Both the position numbers and the translations under genes were made by a program. Shown in pieces: positions 1-8,834 of a stretch of DNA of 28,101 nt; position 1 is the stretch's first letter; every line of letters starts with the position of its first letter. Origin of the DNA: Candidatus Sigynarchaeota archaeon (lineage in GTDB: Archaea; Asgardarchaeota; Lokiarchaeia; Sigynarchaeales; Sigynarchaeaceae); contig JAUQYW010000383.1 in assembly GCA_030587525.1 (NCBI GenBank), positions 1 to 28,101 of the forward strand. The letters are read 5' to 3'. The notes below the pieces were generated by a model. It ran no database searches. It saw only the letters and a list, made by a program, of their open reading frames with translations, and was not told where the DNA came from.

Positions 1-92
1 TCGTTAATCTCCTTTTTTTCCGTCGCTAAAATCCCGTTAATAGTTCCTTCATGTTTCGTGCTTGAATGGCTTCGAGCCGTTTTTCAAAAAAG

Positions 93-101
93 TATAAATA
101 T
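93..101 (+). promoter_or_regulatory. TATA-like promoter box of the methyltransferase operon
   Basis: The A/T-rich element TATAAATAT is preceded by an A-rich BRE-like stretch. Its centre is about 24 nt before the ATG at 120, the usual archaeal TATA-to-start distance, so the transcript is probably leaderless or nearly so. This argues against an upstream in-frame ATG at 66, which lies before the box. Confidence 0.5.
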
Positions 102-119
102 ATTTTGAGGATAGTCATT

Positions 120-2420
120 ATGCGAGCCATGTTGGAAACTTTAACGAAGAACGTGCGAGATGCTATCGCCATTCTTCTCGAACAAAAGCACGCCCGCTTC
201 TTGCAGCAAATCGAGCATTGGCGGGCGATCGAACGCGACCTCCATGGCCAAGATAGCGAGCTAGATTTGCTATCTTCCCAGATTACTTTCTTAATCGCTG
301 TCATCTCCGTATACGCACGAAGCATCTCGCCATTCGGTACTGGTGGACATCTCACGCAGGATGCGATCGCGGATGATCTCTGCGAAAAGCTTCGTCACGA
401 CGATCAAAAGTTTATCCCGTATGTTGAAATCACCAGTATGGTAGTTGAAGTTATTTCACCAGGATCCGGGACAATGTACTCTAACACCTTCAAGTACATC
501 GACGGTTCAGAAAAGATTGATTCATTTGACCAAACCGAACCAAGCGGATACATCGATCTTTTTTCCCCGGTTTACCAAGCTCTATTTTCAAGTTCAAATA
601 AACACGCGTCGGGGGAGCATTACACGCCGGCCGAGCTTTGCGAGCTCATGCTGGGACGCTCGTCCGTAAATACTGAGAGCACGATCCTGGATCCCACGTG
701 CGGCGCGGGAGCGTTCCTGGTTACCGCCATCCATATGATGAAGAGCCAAGGGAAAGGAAGCATGTTACGATGGCTGAAGCGCATCCACGGGGAAGATCTC
801 AACCCAGTAGCGATCATCGCAGCTCGTGTAAACGCATGGTTCCAAGCACGCGATCTCGGTATCGGCATCGAGTTTTTCTTCGAAACGATCAAGATCTCGG
901 ATATATTCGCAAACCGAACAGATCAATATGACATCATCATTGGAAATCCCCCCTGGGTTACCTTGAAAGAGTTTTCAACGAACGAGCGAAAGGCCCTTGC
1001 TCTCGATCTCGCCAAAGCACTGAACATAGCACCGGATGCTCACGGCGTTCCGCAACTCGAGCTAGCCACCATCGTCTTCTCGAAATGCATTCGTGATCGC
1101 TTGAAAATCGGCGGCTCGATATTTTTCGTGATGACCAGCTCGTTCCTCGATGGCAAGCATTGCAGCAAGTTTCGATTGTTCGAAAATCAAACTGGCGTTG
1201 AGATCTGGCTGTTTAATGGTGCATCCGTTTTTCCACGGAATTTCGCGTGCCTCTTCGCCTGGAAAGAGAATGATGTATCGAGCTATTTCAAGAATTACCC
1301 CGATATTCCCGTCATTTCCTGGAACGTGGAAAAGAACGAGTCAGCACTTGTCAATCGGTATTCTTTTTCAAAGCTTGGCGAAGAGAGATACCAGCCTGTT
1401 AACCTCGTGGAAGTCCAATCCCAGGCCAAGCGTGGTGGCCAAGTGAACGTAGCTCGCTTGATCTCCACGGCTACTGCAAAGGAGCTGCTCCCGGCTAGCT
1501 CGGCCGGGTATTACAAGGCGTTGTGCTACAACGGGGCCACGATATTCCCCCAATCCTTGCTTTTCGTAGCTGTTATCAGCGAGCAACATGAACACGGGGA
1601 GGCGGTCGTTACCATGATCCCGGCACCAGGGCTAAAGATGAAAAAGCCGTGGAATGTGGCGGTTTATGACCGTGCCACCGTGGAAAAGCGATACATATTC
1701 AATCTCGTGAAAGGGAGCGAGCTCTATCCTTTTGGTATGTTTGCCCCGTGGCACGTGTTCTTGCCTATTAAGATCGAGAATGGTGCATTCCAGTTCGATA
1801 CAGAGCATTTCTCAACCAGCAACGAGGCACCGATTCACCCAACGCTCGCCACCAGCCATTTCAAGCTGATTAATATCGCCTACCAAACAAACTGCAAGAA
1901 TCTAAAACGAATCCCGCACTTGTGGGCCCGGATCAATTTCGACAACGAGCTTACGAATAATACCATGACAAAGCCCTTCAAGGTCGTGATCCCTGATTGT
2001 GGCTCGTCGATGGCTGCCAGCCTTGTCGATAACAAGTGCATCGTGGAGCATGCCTTGCATTTCATCGGTCTTGATGATGAGGATGAGGCATATTACTTGC
2101 TCGGGGTATTGAACTCCCCGATCTTGGCCCGAGACGTGCTTGCACGAAAGGCTGAACGGCATATCGGTCAATTGGCCCTGGATTATCCGATACCGCGGTT
2201 TGATTCGACCATCAAGGTTCACTCCGCGATTGCCCGGACAGCAAAAGATCTCGAAAGATTGGTTTCCAAGCTGGTTTCCGGGACTTTCTCGAATGACGCA
2301 AATATCAAGCTTTCCAGGAAAAGGATCAAGAAGAAAATGGATGCAGATAGCACGATCAAGGCCAAATTATCCCAGCTGGATGCCCTGGTGCTTGACCTGA
2401 TTAATGGTGGGGATGGATGA
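120..2420 (+). CDS. N6-adenine DNA methyltransferase (type IIG/Eco57I-like), first of a pair
   Basis: A 766-residue protein predicted to transfer a methyl group from S-adenosylmethionine to adenine in DNA. Seen: an all-helical N-terminus; an HYTP motif shortly before the SAM-binding motif I DPTCGAGAF (from D191); a motif II region with EDLNP; the catalytic motif IV NPPW at 276-279; and a C-terminal part with YYLLGVLNSP and a DYPIPRF segment, typical of target recognition domains in type IIG and type I-like enzymes. The start at 120 is chosen because a TATA box lies at 93-101; an in-frame ATG at 66 would sit upstream of it. The gene overlaps the next methyltransferase gene by 4 bp (ATGA), so the two are translationally coupled. 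I recognise no PD-(D/E)xK nuclease motif, so it may be a modification-only enzyme, or restriction may depend on a partner outside the window. Confidence 0.85.
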   Translation: MRAMLETLTKNVRDAIAILLEQKHARFLQQIEHWRAIERDLHGQDSELDLLSSQITFLIAVISVYARSISPFGTGGHLTQDAIADDLCEKLRHDDQKFIPYVEITSMVVEVISPGSGTMYSNTFKYIDGSEKIDSFDQTEPSGYIDLFSPVYQALFSSSNKHASGEHYTPAELCELMLGRSSVNTESTILDPTCGAGAFLVTAIHMMKSQGKGSMLRWLKRIHGEDLNPVAIIAARVNAWFQARDLGIGIEFFFETIKISDIFANRTDQYDIIIGNPPWVTLKEFSTNERKALALDLAKALNIAPDAHGVPQLELATIVFSKCIRDRLKIGGSIFFVMTSSFLDGKHCSKFRLFENQTGVEIWLFNGASVFPRNFACLFAWKENDVSSYFKNYPDIPVISWNVEKNESALVNRYSFSKLGEERYQPVNLVEVQSQAKRGGQVNVARLISTATAKELLPASSAGYYKALCYNGATIFPQSLLFVAVISEQHEHGEAVVTMIPAPGLKMKKPWNVAVYDRATVEKRYIFNLVKGSELYPFGMFAPWHVFLPIKIENGAFQFDTEHFSTSNEAPIHPTLATSHFKLINIAYQTNCKNLKRIPHLWARINFDNELTNNTMTKPFKVVIPDCGSSMAASLVDNKCIVEHALHFIGLDDEDEAYYLLGVLNSPILARDVLARKAERHIGQLALDYPIPRFDSTIKVHSAIARTAKDLERLVSKLVSGTFSNDANIKLSRKRIKKKMDADSTIKAKLSQLDALVLDLINGGDG

Positions 2421-5233
2421 CCTTGACATTCAATGACGTGATTGCCAACATCCTGGAAATAGCACGGGATCATTCAACCGTTGCGAAAATCCTCGTTGAT
2501 GGTCATGAAGCAACCATGATTTGCCCAAGTCACGCCATCACGGCACGAGTACCGAAAGCATTTTGTATCGTGGCTGACATCGCAGCGGAGAGGCGGGAAA
2601 TATTCATCGTGGCAGCGTACAAGGTTCAACAGTATAACATCGAAGTTATCTTTTTCGCTGACCAAGCCCACGTCGTGCTATTCGATATCGCCGACCCGAA
2701 GTCTCGCGAAATAGAAGCAAGTAAAATGCAAGTGGAATTTTTGCCGTGTATCGAGAAATATATTCGAACCGGGCACAAGATCTTTTTGGATTCGCTGTTT
2801 CACGATGGAGAATTCAAGAAACGATGCTGGGTTGCATTTCAAGATAGCATGCAAGCGCTTGAGAACCATGGCATAACGCAACACGACACGCGAACGAGGA
2901 TCGTTCTCCAGATTCTCATTCTTTTGAGATTGCAAGCGCTGCGATGTATAGGGCAAGAAATACAAGATATAACTCGAGGATTTCGCGAAATATTGGAGAA
3001 AATACATTCAGATAAAGGTGGTACTTCACTATCGGCAGACATGTGGCCTGCCGTCATCATTGGTAAAGAAATCGGGGCACCCATCGCGCCCAAACTTGCT
3101 GAAAGCAACTTGGAATCGATCATAGTCCCGTGGCTTGCCATTCCTGGTATCCATGAGCTGCTTGATGAAGGCATCGTTTGCTTCTTGATGGAGCGTTCGT
3201 TGCCTGAAAATTACAAGAAAAAGTCTGGCTCGTATTACACGCCCAAGGCATGGGCATGGTTCGTATGTCACTATAGCATACAAGCCTGGCTTGAACAGGA
3301 TGCTGGTCACTCCCAAAACGACGTCACGAAAATCGCGATCTTGGATCCCGCGATGGGCTCCGGGGATTTCCTGGATGCGATGGCAGATGTTTTGATCGAC
3401 ACGTGTTCAAACCAAGATGGAGCGCCACCCTTAGACGACCCGAGTGATAGGAATCTTCGGCGTCAAATGATATTGGTCGATACCGTCTACAAGCATAACC
3501 TGCACGGGATCGATATGAATGATCTAGCCGTTCACATCACTCGTGTGCGATTCTTCTTGAAAGTACTCAAGCATTGTGTGTACTCGGGCAATGTCCATGA
3601 CATGGCGAATCGCTTCAGCATCAACTTGACAAAGGCTGATTTCTTGACGACGCGAATGCCCGATGCCAAGTATGATATCGTCATAGGAAATCCCCCGTAC
3701 TTGATGGAAGTGCGCAGCAACCAGGATATTTTTCGATATTATAGCAAGCAAGCCGAAACAAGCAAGCATTACGAGCCAAAGATGGACTTGTTTTATTTCT
3801 TCATGTTCAAGGATGTCGAGATCTTGAACGATCACGGTGTTTTGGCCATCGTTGTCCAGGAGTATTGGCTCGACCGGTTCCACGCGAAAAACCTGCGCAC
3901 GTTCATCTTCCAGAGCATGAACGTTCTGGAGATTGTGCTGTTCAAACGGCACAAGGTTTTTCAAAGCGCTCCCGGCCACCATAGCATGCTATTCTTCGCC
4001 ACCAAGCACGATGGAAAGGAGAACACTGCATCGAGTCGTGCCATGATAGTTCAAGGTGAGAATATTCCAGAAATTACCTTGCTCAGCGAATTGATTTCGC
4101 GAAGTGGTCCACATCTCGTGATCCACGACATGGAAAGCCGGGACATTTATGATTCTAAAAAAGATAAGGTCTATGTTGAAGGCAATGATGAAAAAACATT
4201 CTTCGAGAAAATCTACGCCATTCCACATTTCTTCATCGCCGAGCCAGAAATTCAAGTTGGTATCAACATCCCGCAACCCTTCATCCGTCGGGCCGGCAAG
4301 ATCGAGGGAGTCTTCGTCATCACGGTGAATCAAGCGGAACAAATGGGATTGTCGAGGGAGGAGCAAGCACTCTTGAAGCCGTTTCACAAGGCCGTCGATC
4401 TTGATGCGTACTCTTTCATCGCTCGGGAAGAATTATTCATAATCTACACGACAAACGATGCTATGAAGATCGTCGAGGCAAATCCATCCTTGTATCCGAG
4501 ATTGAGGGCGCATCTCGATCATTATGCGTCGTTCATCACCTCGGACCACAAACCATACGGTCTCCACAGACCACGGCAAGTCGATTGGTTCGAATCCCGG
4601 GCCAAGATCATAGGCGTGCGCAAGACAAAAACCCCGAAATTCACGATGGTTCCCCAGGATTATTACATGGACCAGGCCGTGACTTTTTTATGCTTGGACC
4701 ATCGCGATTTCGCATCGTCACAATATATCTGCGCATTCTTGAATTCGCGAATTGCTAACAAGCTCTTTTCAAGCATCAAGACGCAAGGTGGCCAGTTGCA
4801 AATCGATAAGAACGTGCTCACGCGAATTCCTATTCCGAAGGTCTCCCGCGAGATGCACGATACCATTACTTGCTTGTCCTCGTGGCTAACCGTGTTGGTC
4901 GTGCTCCGGGACAACGGGCGCGGCTCGCGAATCGACGGGGCGCAATTGGAATCGATCGAGCTTGTGATCGATTCCCTCTTTGAGATGATCGTAAATGGCA
5001 CGGACTTGAATGCCTCGATCACGAAATCTTTGAACGAAGAATCGCCCAAAATGGATTTACCATGCGTGCACATCGAGGATTACTTGAAAACGAGCATATG
5101 TGCCAGCGGGTTGCCTGGCGTGAAAAGCACGAAGCTTGATCTGGAACAGCTCGAAGCAGCAACTTTCGCGTCCATTTACGCTTTAATCGACTTTTTATCA
5201 AGAGTTAAAGGAGCAGTTCTGGGCGGGCATTAA
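2417..5233 (+). CDS. N6-adenine DNA methyltransferase (type IIG/Eco57I-like), second of a pair
   Basis: A 938-residue protein with a full gamma-type N6-adenine methyltransferase core: a YYTPKAWA element, motif I DPAMGSGDFL from D310, a HGIDMND acidic-loop segment and motif IV NPPY at 425-428. The C-terminus (a GGQLQIDKN stretch followed by IPIP) resembles type IIG target recognition domains. The roughly 280 residues before the core are not recognised; they are where a nuclease or helical domain would sit in a type IIG enzyme, but I cannot point to a convincing D..ExK triad. The ATG overlaps the TGA of the preceding gene, so the proteins are probably made together and may form a heterodimer or recognise the two halves of an asymmetric site. 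It is only distantly similar to its neighbour (different motif I and IV), so it is not a recent duplicate. Confidence 0.85.
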   Translation: MTLTFNDVIANILEIARDHSTVAKILVDGHEATMICPSHAITARVPKAFCIVADIAAERREIFIVAAYKVQQYNIEVIFFADQAHVVLFDIADPKSREIEASKMQVEFLPCIEKYIRTGHKIFLDSLFHDGEFKKRCWVAFQDSMQALENHGITQHDTRTRIVLQILILLRLQALRCIGQEIQDITRGFREILEKIHSDKGGTSLSADMWPAVIIGKEIGAPIAPKLAESNLESIIVPWLAIPGIHELLDEGIVCFLMERSLPENYKKKSGSYYTPKAWAWFVCHYSIQAWLEQDAGHSQNDVTKIAILDPAMGSGDFLDAMADVLIDTCSNQDGAPPLDDPSDRNLRRQMILVDTVYKHNLHGIDMNDLAVHITRVRFFLKVLKHCVYSGNVHDMANRFSINLTKADFLTTRMPDAKYDIVIGNPPYLMEVRSNQDIFRYYSKQAETSKHYEPKMDLFYFFMFKDVEILNDHGVLAIVVQEYWLDRFHAKNLRTFIFQSMNVLEIVLFKRHKVFQSAPGHHSMLFFATKHDGKENTASSRAMIVQGENIPEITLLSELISRSGPHLVIHDMESRDIYDSKKDKVYVEGNDEKTFFEKIYAIPHFFIAEPEIQVGINIPQPFIRRAGKIEGVFVITVNQAEQMGLSREEQALLKPFHKAVDLDAYSFIAREELFIIYTTNDAMKIVEANPSLYPRLRAHLDHYASFITSDHKPYGLHRPRQVDWFESRAKIIGVRKTKTPKFTMVPQDYYMDQAVTFLCLDHRDFASSQYICAFLNSRIANKLFSSIKTQGGQLQIDKNVLTRIPIPKVSREMHDTITCLSSWLTVLVVLRDNGRGSRIDGAQLESIELVIDSLFEMIVNGTDLNASITKSLNEESPKMDLPCVHIEDYLKTSICASGLPGVKSTKLDLEQLEAATFASIYALIDFLSRVKGAVLGGH

Positions 5234-5295
5234 TTTTAAATCCTTGATTTTACAACTCTAAACTACCGGAGTCATTTGTCCAGTGGAAGATAAGT

Positions 5296-6912
5296 ATGAA
5301 GTTTTCATCAGTAGATAATCGAATCTTGAACAAACCCTCAAAAGTGGGAAAGGATCTGCCGTTAATTGCCCAATTGCCATTCAAGGACTTGGAAAAGGCA
5401 ATAGCATCCGTGGACAGCGTGCCGATCGCGTGTAAAAATTGCAGCGCTGTACTTATGGATTTAAGCCTCGTTAAGAAGGATCCGAACCTCGGGGTCGTGT
5501 TCACGTGTGCATTTTGCGGCACCGTGAACAAACTCGTGTCGATGCCTGGCACGCTGCCTGGGGGAGACGATATCGAGTTTATGATCGAGAAAATCGAGGG
5601 AAAGGTCGAACCTTCTGGCAAGAAAAAAGGATTAAAAGGAGACATCGTCACGTCAGTCATTGATATCTCCGGGAGCATGAGCGGGAGCAAGCTAGAAGCC
5701 GTGAAGCACAATCTAGTCGAAAGTCTCAAGGATATGGCCATCAACGCGAAATCATCCGTTTTTCTTTTGATCACCTTCGAGAGTAACGTCGAGATCTTCT
5801 TCTCGCCGAACGAGCCCGCGATAGTCATCAGCGAAGATGCTTTGCTTCGGTCGGAAGAGAACTTGAAAATGCATATCGAGAAAACCTGTACGAAATTCGA
5901 CCCGCAGTCCATTGACAAGATCTCGCCAAGCTGGGTCACCCAGGTGCAAGCCTTGTATACGAAAGGTTCGACAGCGCTGGGACCTGCTTTGGCATCTGGA
6001 GTCGATATTTTCCTTGCCAGGAAATCGTCGGGACGGATCTTGCTGCTCACGGATGGACTCGCCAATGTTGGCTTCGGCCGGCTTGAGGGCGATGGTTCCA
6101 GGGAAGGGAAATCCTTCTACGAGAACCTCGCGAAGACTTGCTTGCAGAACAACATCGTCGTCGACGTGATCGGCGTGGGCGGCGGCAATGAGCTCGCGCT
6201 GGATGTTCTCGGCAAGCTATCGGAATTAACCGGAGGGGAGTTGTTCTTCGTCACGGAATCGGAATTGAGCTCAACGTTCAGCGAACTCACGCAGCGCCAA
6301 TTCATCGGGAAGGATGTGAAAGTTCGCGTGTTCACCCCCAAGGAATCCTCAATCGAGGTCGAAGAGATATCGGGCATCTCATCGGCAGCTCAGAAAGCCA
6401 AGCGTTTCGAGGAGATCAAGGTTGGCAGCGTCACTGCCGATCGGGAAGCCTTCATCCAATTCGACGTGAAAAAACAGATCAAGGAAAAGCAGGTGCCCGT
6501 GCAGATCCAGGTCGAGTTCAATGACGCGGCGGGAAACAAGAAACTACGCGTGTTCAAGAGCATGCTCAAGCCAGAGGAAAGTGAAGACGCGTATAAAAAA
6601 GGTTACGAACCGCAGATCATGAGCGTCATGAAGATCCAGCAAGCTGGCGAGATGTTCAGCAAGGGCGATACGGCTCAGGCCCAGCAAATCCTCTCGAACA
6701 CGAGGAAGGTATTTGAAAACGAAAAGGCACAGTTCAGGGCCGAGGCATCCGCTCCTGCGATGGAGTTTCTCGCTGACGAGATGGGCCAACTCAATGACCT
6801 CGAAGACCAGAAAAAAGAGAAAGCAGGGAAATCTTTCTCTGCATCAGCTGGTCAAAAGCGTTCACGGGTTTCGCTCGAAAAGAAGATGAAAGAAGTGCAA
6901 GATAAAAAGTAA
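5296..6912 (+). CDS. Zinc-finger/von Willebrand A protein with Sec23/24-like domain order
   Basis: A 538-residue soluble protein. Seen in order: a four-cysteine zinc finger (C46-x2-C49 ... C71-x2-C74, with CSAVL and CAFCGTVN around the pairs); a vWA domain at about 115-335 with an intact metal site (D123-x-S125-x-S127, T226, D253 in LTDG); a beta-rich segment at about 338-425; a helical segment at about 435-510; and a basic tail. Known: eukaryotic Sec23 and Sec24 begin with a C..C/C..C zinc finger followed by a vWA trunk, beta-sandwich and helical domain, and Asgard genomes have been reported to encode related proteins. Inference: this may be a prokaryotic Sec23/24 relative. It lacks a gelsolin domain and keeps the MIDAS residues, so a generic metal-dependent vWA adhesion or scaffold protein is the alternative. 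It lies 62 bp after the methyltransferase pair, with TTTTAAAT at 5234-5241 as a possible promoter of its own, so functional linkage to them is not assumed. Confidence 0.8.
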   Translation: MKFSSVDNRILNKPSKVGKDLPLIAQLPFKDLEKAIASVDSVPIACKNCSAVLMDLSLVKKDPNLGVVFTCAFCGTVNKLVSMPGTLPGGDDIEFMIEKIEGKVEPSGKKKGLKGDIVTSVIDISGSMSGSKLEAVKHNLVESLKDMAINAKSSVFLLITFESNVEIFFSPNEPAIVISEDALLRSEENLKMHIEKTCTKFDPQSIDKISPSWVTQVQALYTKGSTALGPALASGVDIFLARKSSGRILLLTDGLANVGFGRLEGDGSREGKSFYENLAKTCLQNNIVVDVIGVGGGNELALDVLGKLSELTGGELFFVTESELSSTFSELTQRQFIGKDVKVRVFTPKESSIEVEEISGISSAAQKAKRFEEIKVGSVTADREAFIQFDVKKQIKEKQVPVQIQVEFNDAAGNKKLRVFKSMLKPEESEDAYKKGYEPQIMSVMKIQQAGEMFSKGDTAQAQQILSNTRKVFENEKAQFRAEASAPAMEFLADEMGQLNDLEDQKKEKAGKSFSASAGQKRSRVSLEKKMKEVQDKK

Positions 6913-6916
6913 ATCC

Positions 6917-6936
6917 TTTATTTTTTATTTTTCTTT
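6917..6936 (+). terminator. T-tract terminator after the vWA gene
   Basis: A nearly pure T/A run with T6 and T5 tracts begins a few bases after the TAA. There is no hairpin, as expected for archaeal intrinsic termination. Confidence 0.45.
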
Positions 6937-7548
6937 GTCGTTGTGTAGCGACATCATCGCGGTCAAGCAGATTTCCTCGATGCCACGGGTCCCTTCTCCG
7001 TCTTCAGCCAAATGTAGATCATTTTAAAATTGTTTGTTATTATGAATGAGTGAGCATGTACACGCAAATTCATGTCGAAGGTGATCGATAATTCCGCCAA
7101 TCTGTGACCGGTGCAAGCAGCGTCCCGCGAATTATGCGGTAAATATGAGGGACGGGCGAGATTTGAAATCCTTCAACCTTTGTTTTCAGTGTTACAAGAA
7201 TGCGCAGACCGAGTCCATCGTCGAAGTGAAAATAATCAAGTAACGGTTCCTTTTCCTTTGATTGGTTTGAATGATCGAGAAAATTGTTGGCGGAAGCATC
7301 AATCTATATTGGATCTTGAATCATCCTTGGATTTCAAGGTGTTTCACAAGTGATTCGACACGTGTTCTCGCGAGAATATCGGATGTTTCATTCCTGGATC
7401 GTTAGATGTTATCGCCGGAATACGGCAAGTATCACGCGTGGAACGAAAGGTGTTTGCTCCATAATCCTCAATTTCATATCACGCGGACCGAGCTTGGGGT
7501 GCCTCACGTTTAAAGGGAGCACGGGCAAAGTAAAAATTTGATGGACAT
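6937..7548. other. Intergenic stretch without a supported gene
   Basis: About 610 bp between the vWA gene and the DUF998-like gene. Two weak plus-strand reading frames (7111-7353 and 7350-7541, both opening with GTG) exist, but their composition does not look protein-like and neither has a ribosome binding site. A TTTTAAAA element occurs near 7022. I see no tRNA-like fold or repeats. It could hold a decayed gene or an unrecognised RNA. Confidence 0.4.
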
Positions 7549-8247
7549 ATGAAGACGAATCATCTCATCATGTTTTTCACGGGATTATATTCGAAGAAGG
7601 CCGCGATCGCTCATCTAACGATCATCTATCTCGTCTTCGTGGTCTTCATCCTCGCTTCAATAGCATCGTATCCCGGGAATTACAGCATACTTACAAACGC
7701 GATCAGCAATCTCGGAAACCTTGATCAAAATCCCTTTCCCGGCTGGCTCTTTTTTTCGATTGGACTTTGGATCCTTGGCCCGCTAGTTTTCCCGCATTAC
7801 CTCTACCAATATCGAGCCTTGAAGGCCGCCCAGAAGTATTTTGCCACAATCTTCTTGGTAATCTCTGTGATCATTTGCATTGGAATCATCGGCGTCGGGA
7901 TGTTTTCTGAGGTCGATCAAACGTTTCTGGAGCACGTGATCTTCGCCGTTATGGCATTTGGCGGGTTATTCTTCGCCGGGATAATCTCGTGGATTCCCTT
8001 GATCATCATCGCCATCCGGGAGAAAGCAAGACGGAAGCGATTGCTCTTGCGTGGAATCGTCGCGTTAATGATGCTTATCCTCGTCGGGACAGCGGTGGTC
8101 ACGGCATGGGTTTATCTCTCGGTCAAACTGAACGGCGTTCCAGAATCTGGGCTGTTCTCCATATCCTTCTGGGAATGGATGCTATTTTTCGCCGTGGGAA
8201 TCCATTCTTTCTTGCTGACAGCCGTTATCAACTTCCGTTCAGTTTGA
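7549..8247 (+). CDS. DUF998-like integral membrane protein
   Basis: A 232-residue, very hydrophobic protein with about six transmembrane helices. The first loop contains YPG and NAISNLG followed by NPFPGW, the signature-like order I associate with the DUF998 family of uncharacterised membrane proteins. After the third helix there is a second loop with GMFSEVDQ before the next helix pair, also as in that family. Biochemical function is unknown. It is followed after 51 bp by a flavodoxin-like gene on the same strand, so the two may be cotranscribed. No clear Shine-Dalgarno precedes the ATG. The family call rests on pattern memory, not alignment. Confidence 0.75.
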   Translation: MKTNHLIMFFTGLYSKKAAIAHLTIIYLVFVVFILASIASYPGNYSILTNAISNLGNLDQNPFPGWLFFSIGLWILGPLVFPHYLYQYRALKAAQKYFATIFLVISVIICIGIIGVGMFSEVDQTFLEHVIFAVMAFGGLFFAGIISWIPLIIIAIREKARRKRLLLRGIVALMMLILVGTAVVTAWVYLSVKLNGVPESGLFSISFWEWMLFFAVGIHSFLLTAVINFRSV

Positions 8248-8298
8248 TCCCTCGTGGGACAACACATTGAAATAGCGATCGTGAGAGAAAGTATAATC

Positions 8299-8742
8299 AT
8301 GGCAAAAATTACAATACTGTACTATTCCAAGGAAGGTCATACCAAGGCACTGGCCGAGGTCATCAAGAGCATTCTCGATCCAATGTTGCCAGCAAGGATA
8401 CAAAGCGAGCTCGTATCCGCCACAACATTAAATTTCGAACGGCTCAAGGACTCAGCAGCATTCATCCTTGGAAGCCCCGATTACTTCTCTTACGTGGCTG
8501 GTTATATGAAAACCTTTTTCGATGACTTGTGGGAACATCGCGCGATCTTCAAAGATCGCCCGGCTTTCGGTTTTATAACGCACGGGGGTGGTGGTAAAGC
8601 CACGAAAGCGCTGGAAGATTTATGCGGGTCATTTAAATTCAACTACATAAAACCTACAATCAGCACCGGGAAACCCGCTGACGAAAAACTCAAGACGCAA
8701 ATAAAAGCGAATTGCGAAAAGCTCCTGAAATTATTGAAATGA
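8299..8742 (+). CDS. Flavodoxin-like FMN-binding protein
   Basis: A 147-residue cytoplasmic protein with the flavodoxin fold pattern. The first strand ITILYYS runs straight into the FMN phosphate loop SKEGHTKAL (about residues 9-17). A central AFILGSPDYFSYVAGYMK segment is typical of the region that contacts the isoalloxazine ring, and it is followed by FGFITHGGGG, the next flavin-binding loop. It probably shuttles electrons or reduces a quinone-type substrate. The frame opens at 8254, but the ATG at 8299 is chosen because it directly precedes the first beta strand and the phosphate loop falls at the normal distance; the extra 15 residues would be an atypical extension. It lies downstream of the DUF998-like gene and ends just before a T7 tract. 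Confidence 0.85.
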   Translation: MAKITILYYSKEGHTKALAEVIKSILDPMLPARIQSELVSATTLNFERLKDSAAFILGSPDYFSYVAGYMKTFFDDLWEHRAIFKDRPAFGFITHGGGGKATKALEDLCGSFKFNYIKPTISTGKPADEKLKTQIKANCEKLLKLLK

Positions 8743-8758
8743 TGATTGCCGCTCTCTA

Positions 8759-8765
8759 TTTTTTT
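8759..8765 (+). terminator. T7 tract after the flavodoxin gene
   Basis: A run of seven T residues lies 16 bp after the TGA of the flavodoxin gene, in the gap between convergent genes; it is the likely archaeal terminator. Confidence 0.4.
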
Positions 8766-8802
8766 AAGATTATTATGCCTCCGGGCTAGCACCTTTCATA
8801 TT

Positions 8803-8810
8803 AAAAAAAA
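8803..8810 (-). terminator. T8 tract after the DUF4091 gene (minus strand)
   Basis: An A8 run on the plus strand reads as T8 on the minus strand, 25 bp after the stop of the large DUF4091 gene, and is the likely terminator. Confidence 0.4.
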
Positions 8811-8834
8811 GGTTCATAGCATCAGTCAAGTTGC

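Noticed and set aside
66..119. In-frame ATG at 66 as start of the first methyltransferase
   Set aside because: The best TATA box (93-101) lies downstream of it and the ATG at 120 is at the right distance.
4586..4598. GGTTCGAATCCC, like the T-arm of a tRNA
   Set aside because: It is coding sequence (WFES) inside the second methyltransferase, with no acceptor or D-arm around it.
5250..6065. 271-residue minus-strand reading frame
   Set aside because: It is antisense to the vWA gene, whose motifs are unambiguous.
120..6912. Methyltransferase pair plus vWA protein as one defence system
   Set aside because: The vWA gene has a 62-bp gap and a possible promoter of its own, and its zinc finger points to a different role; adjacency alone is not enough.
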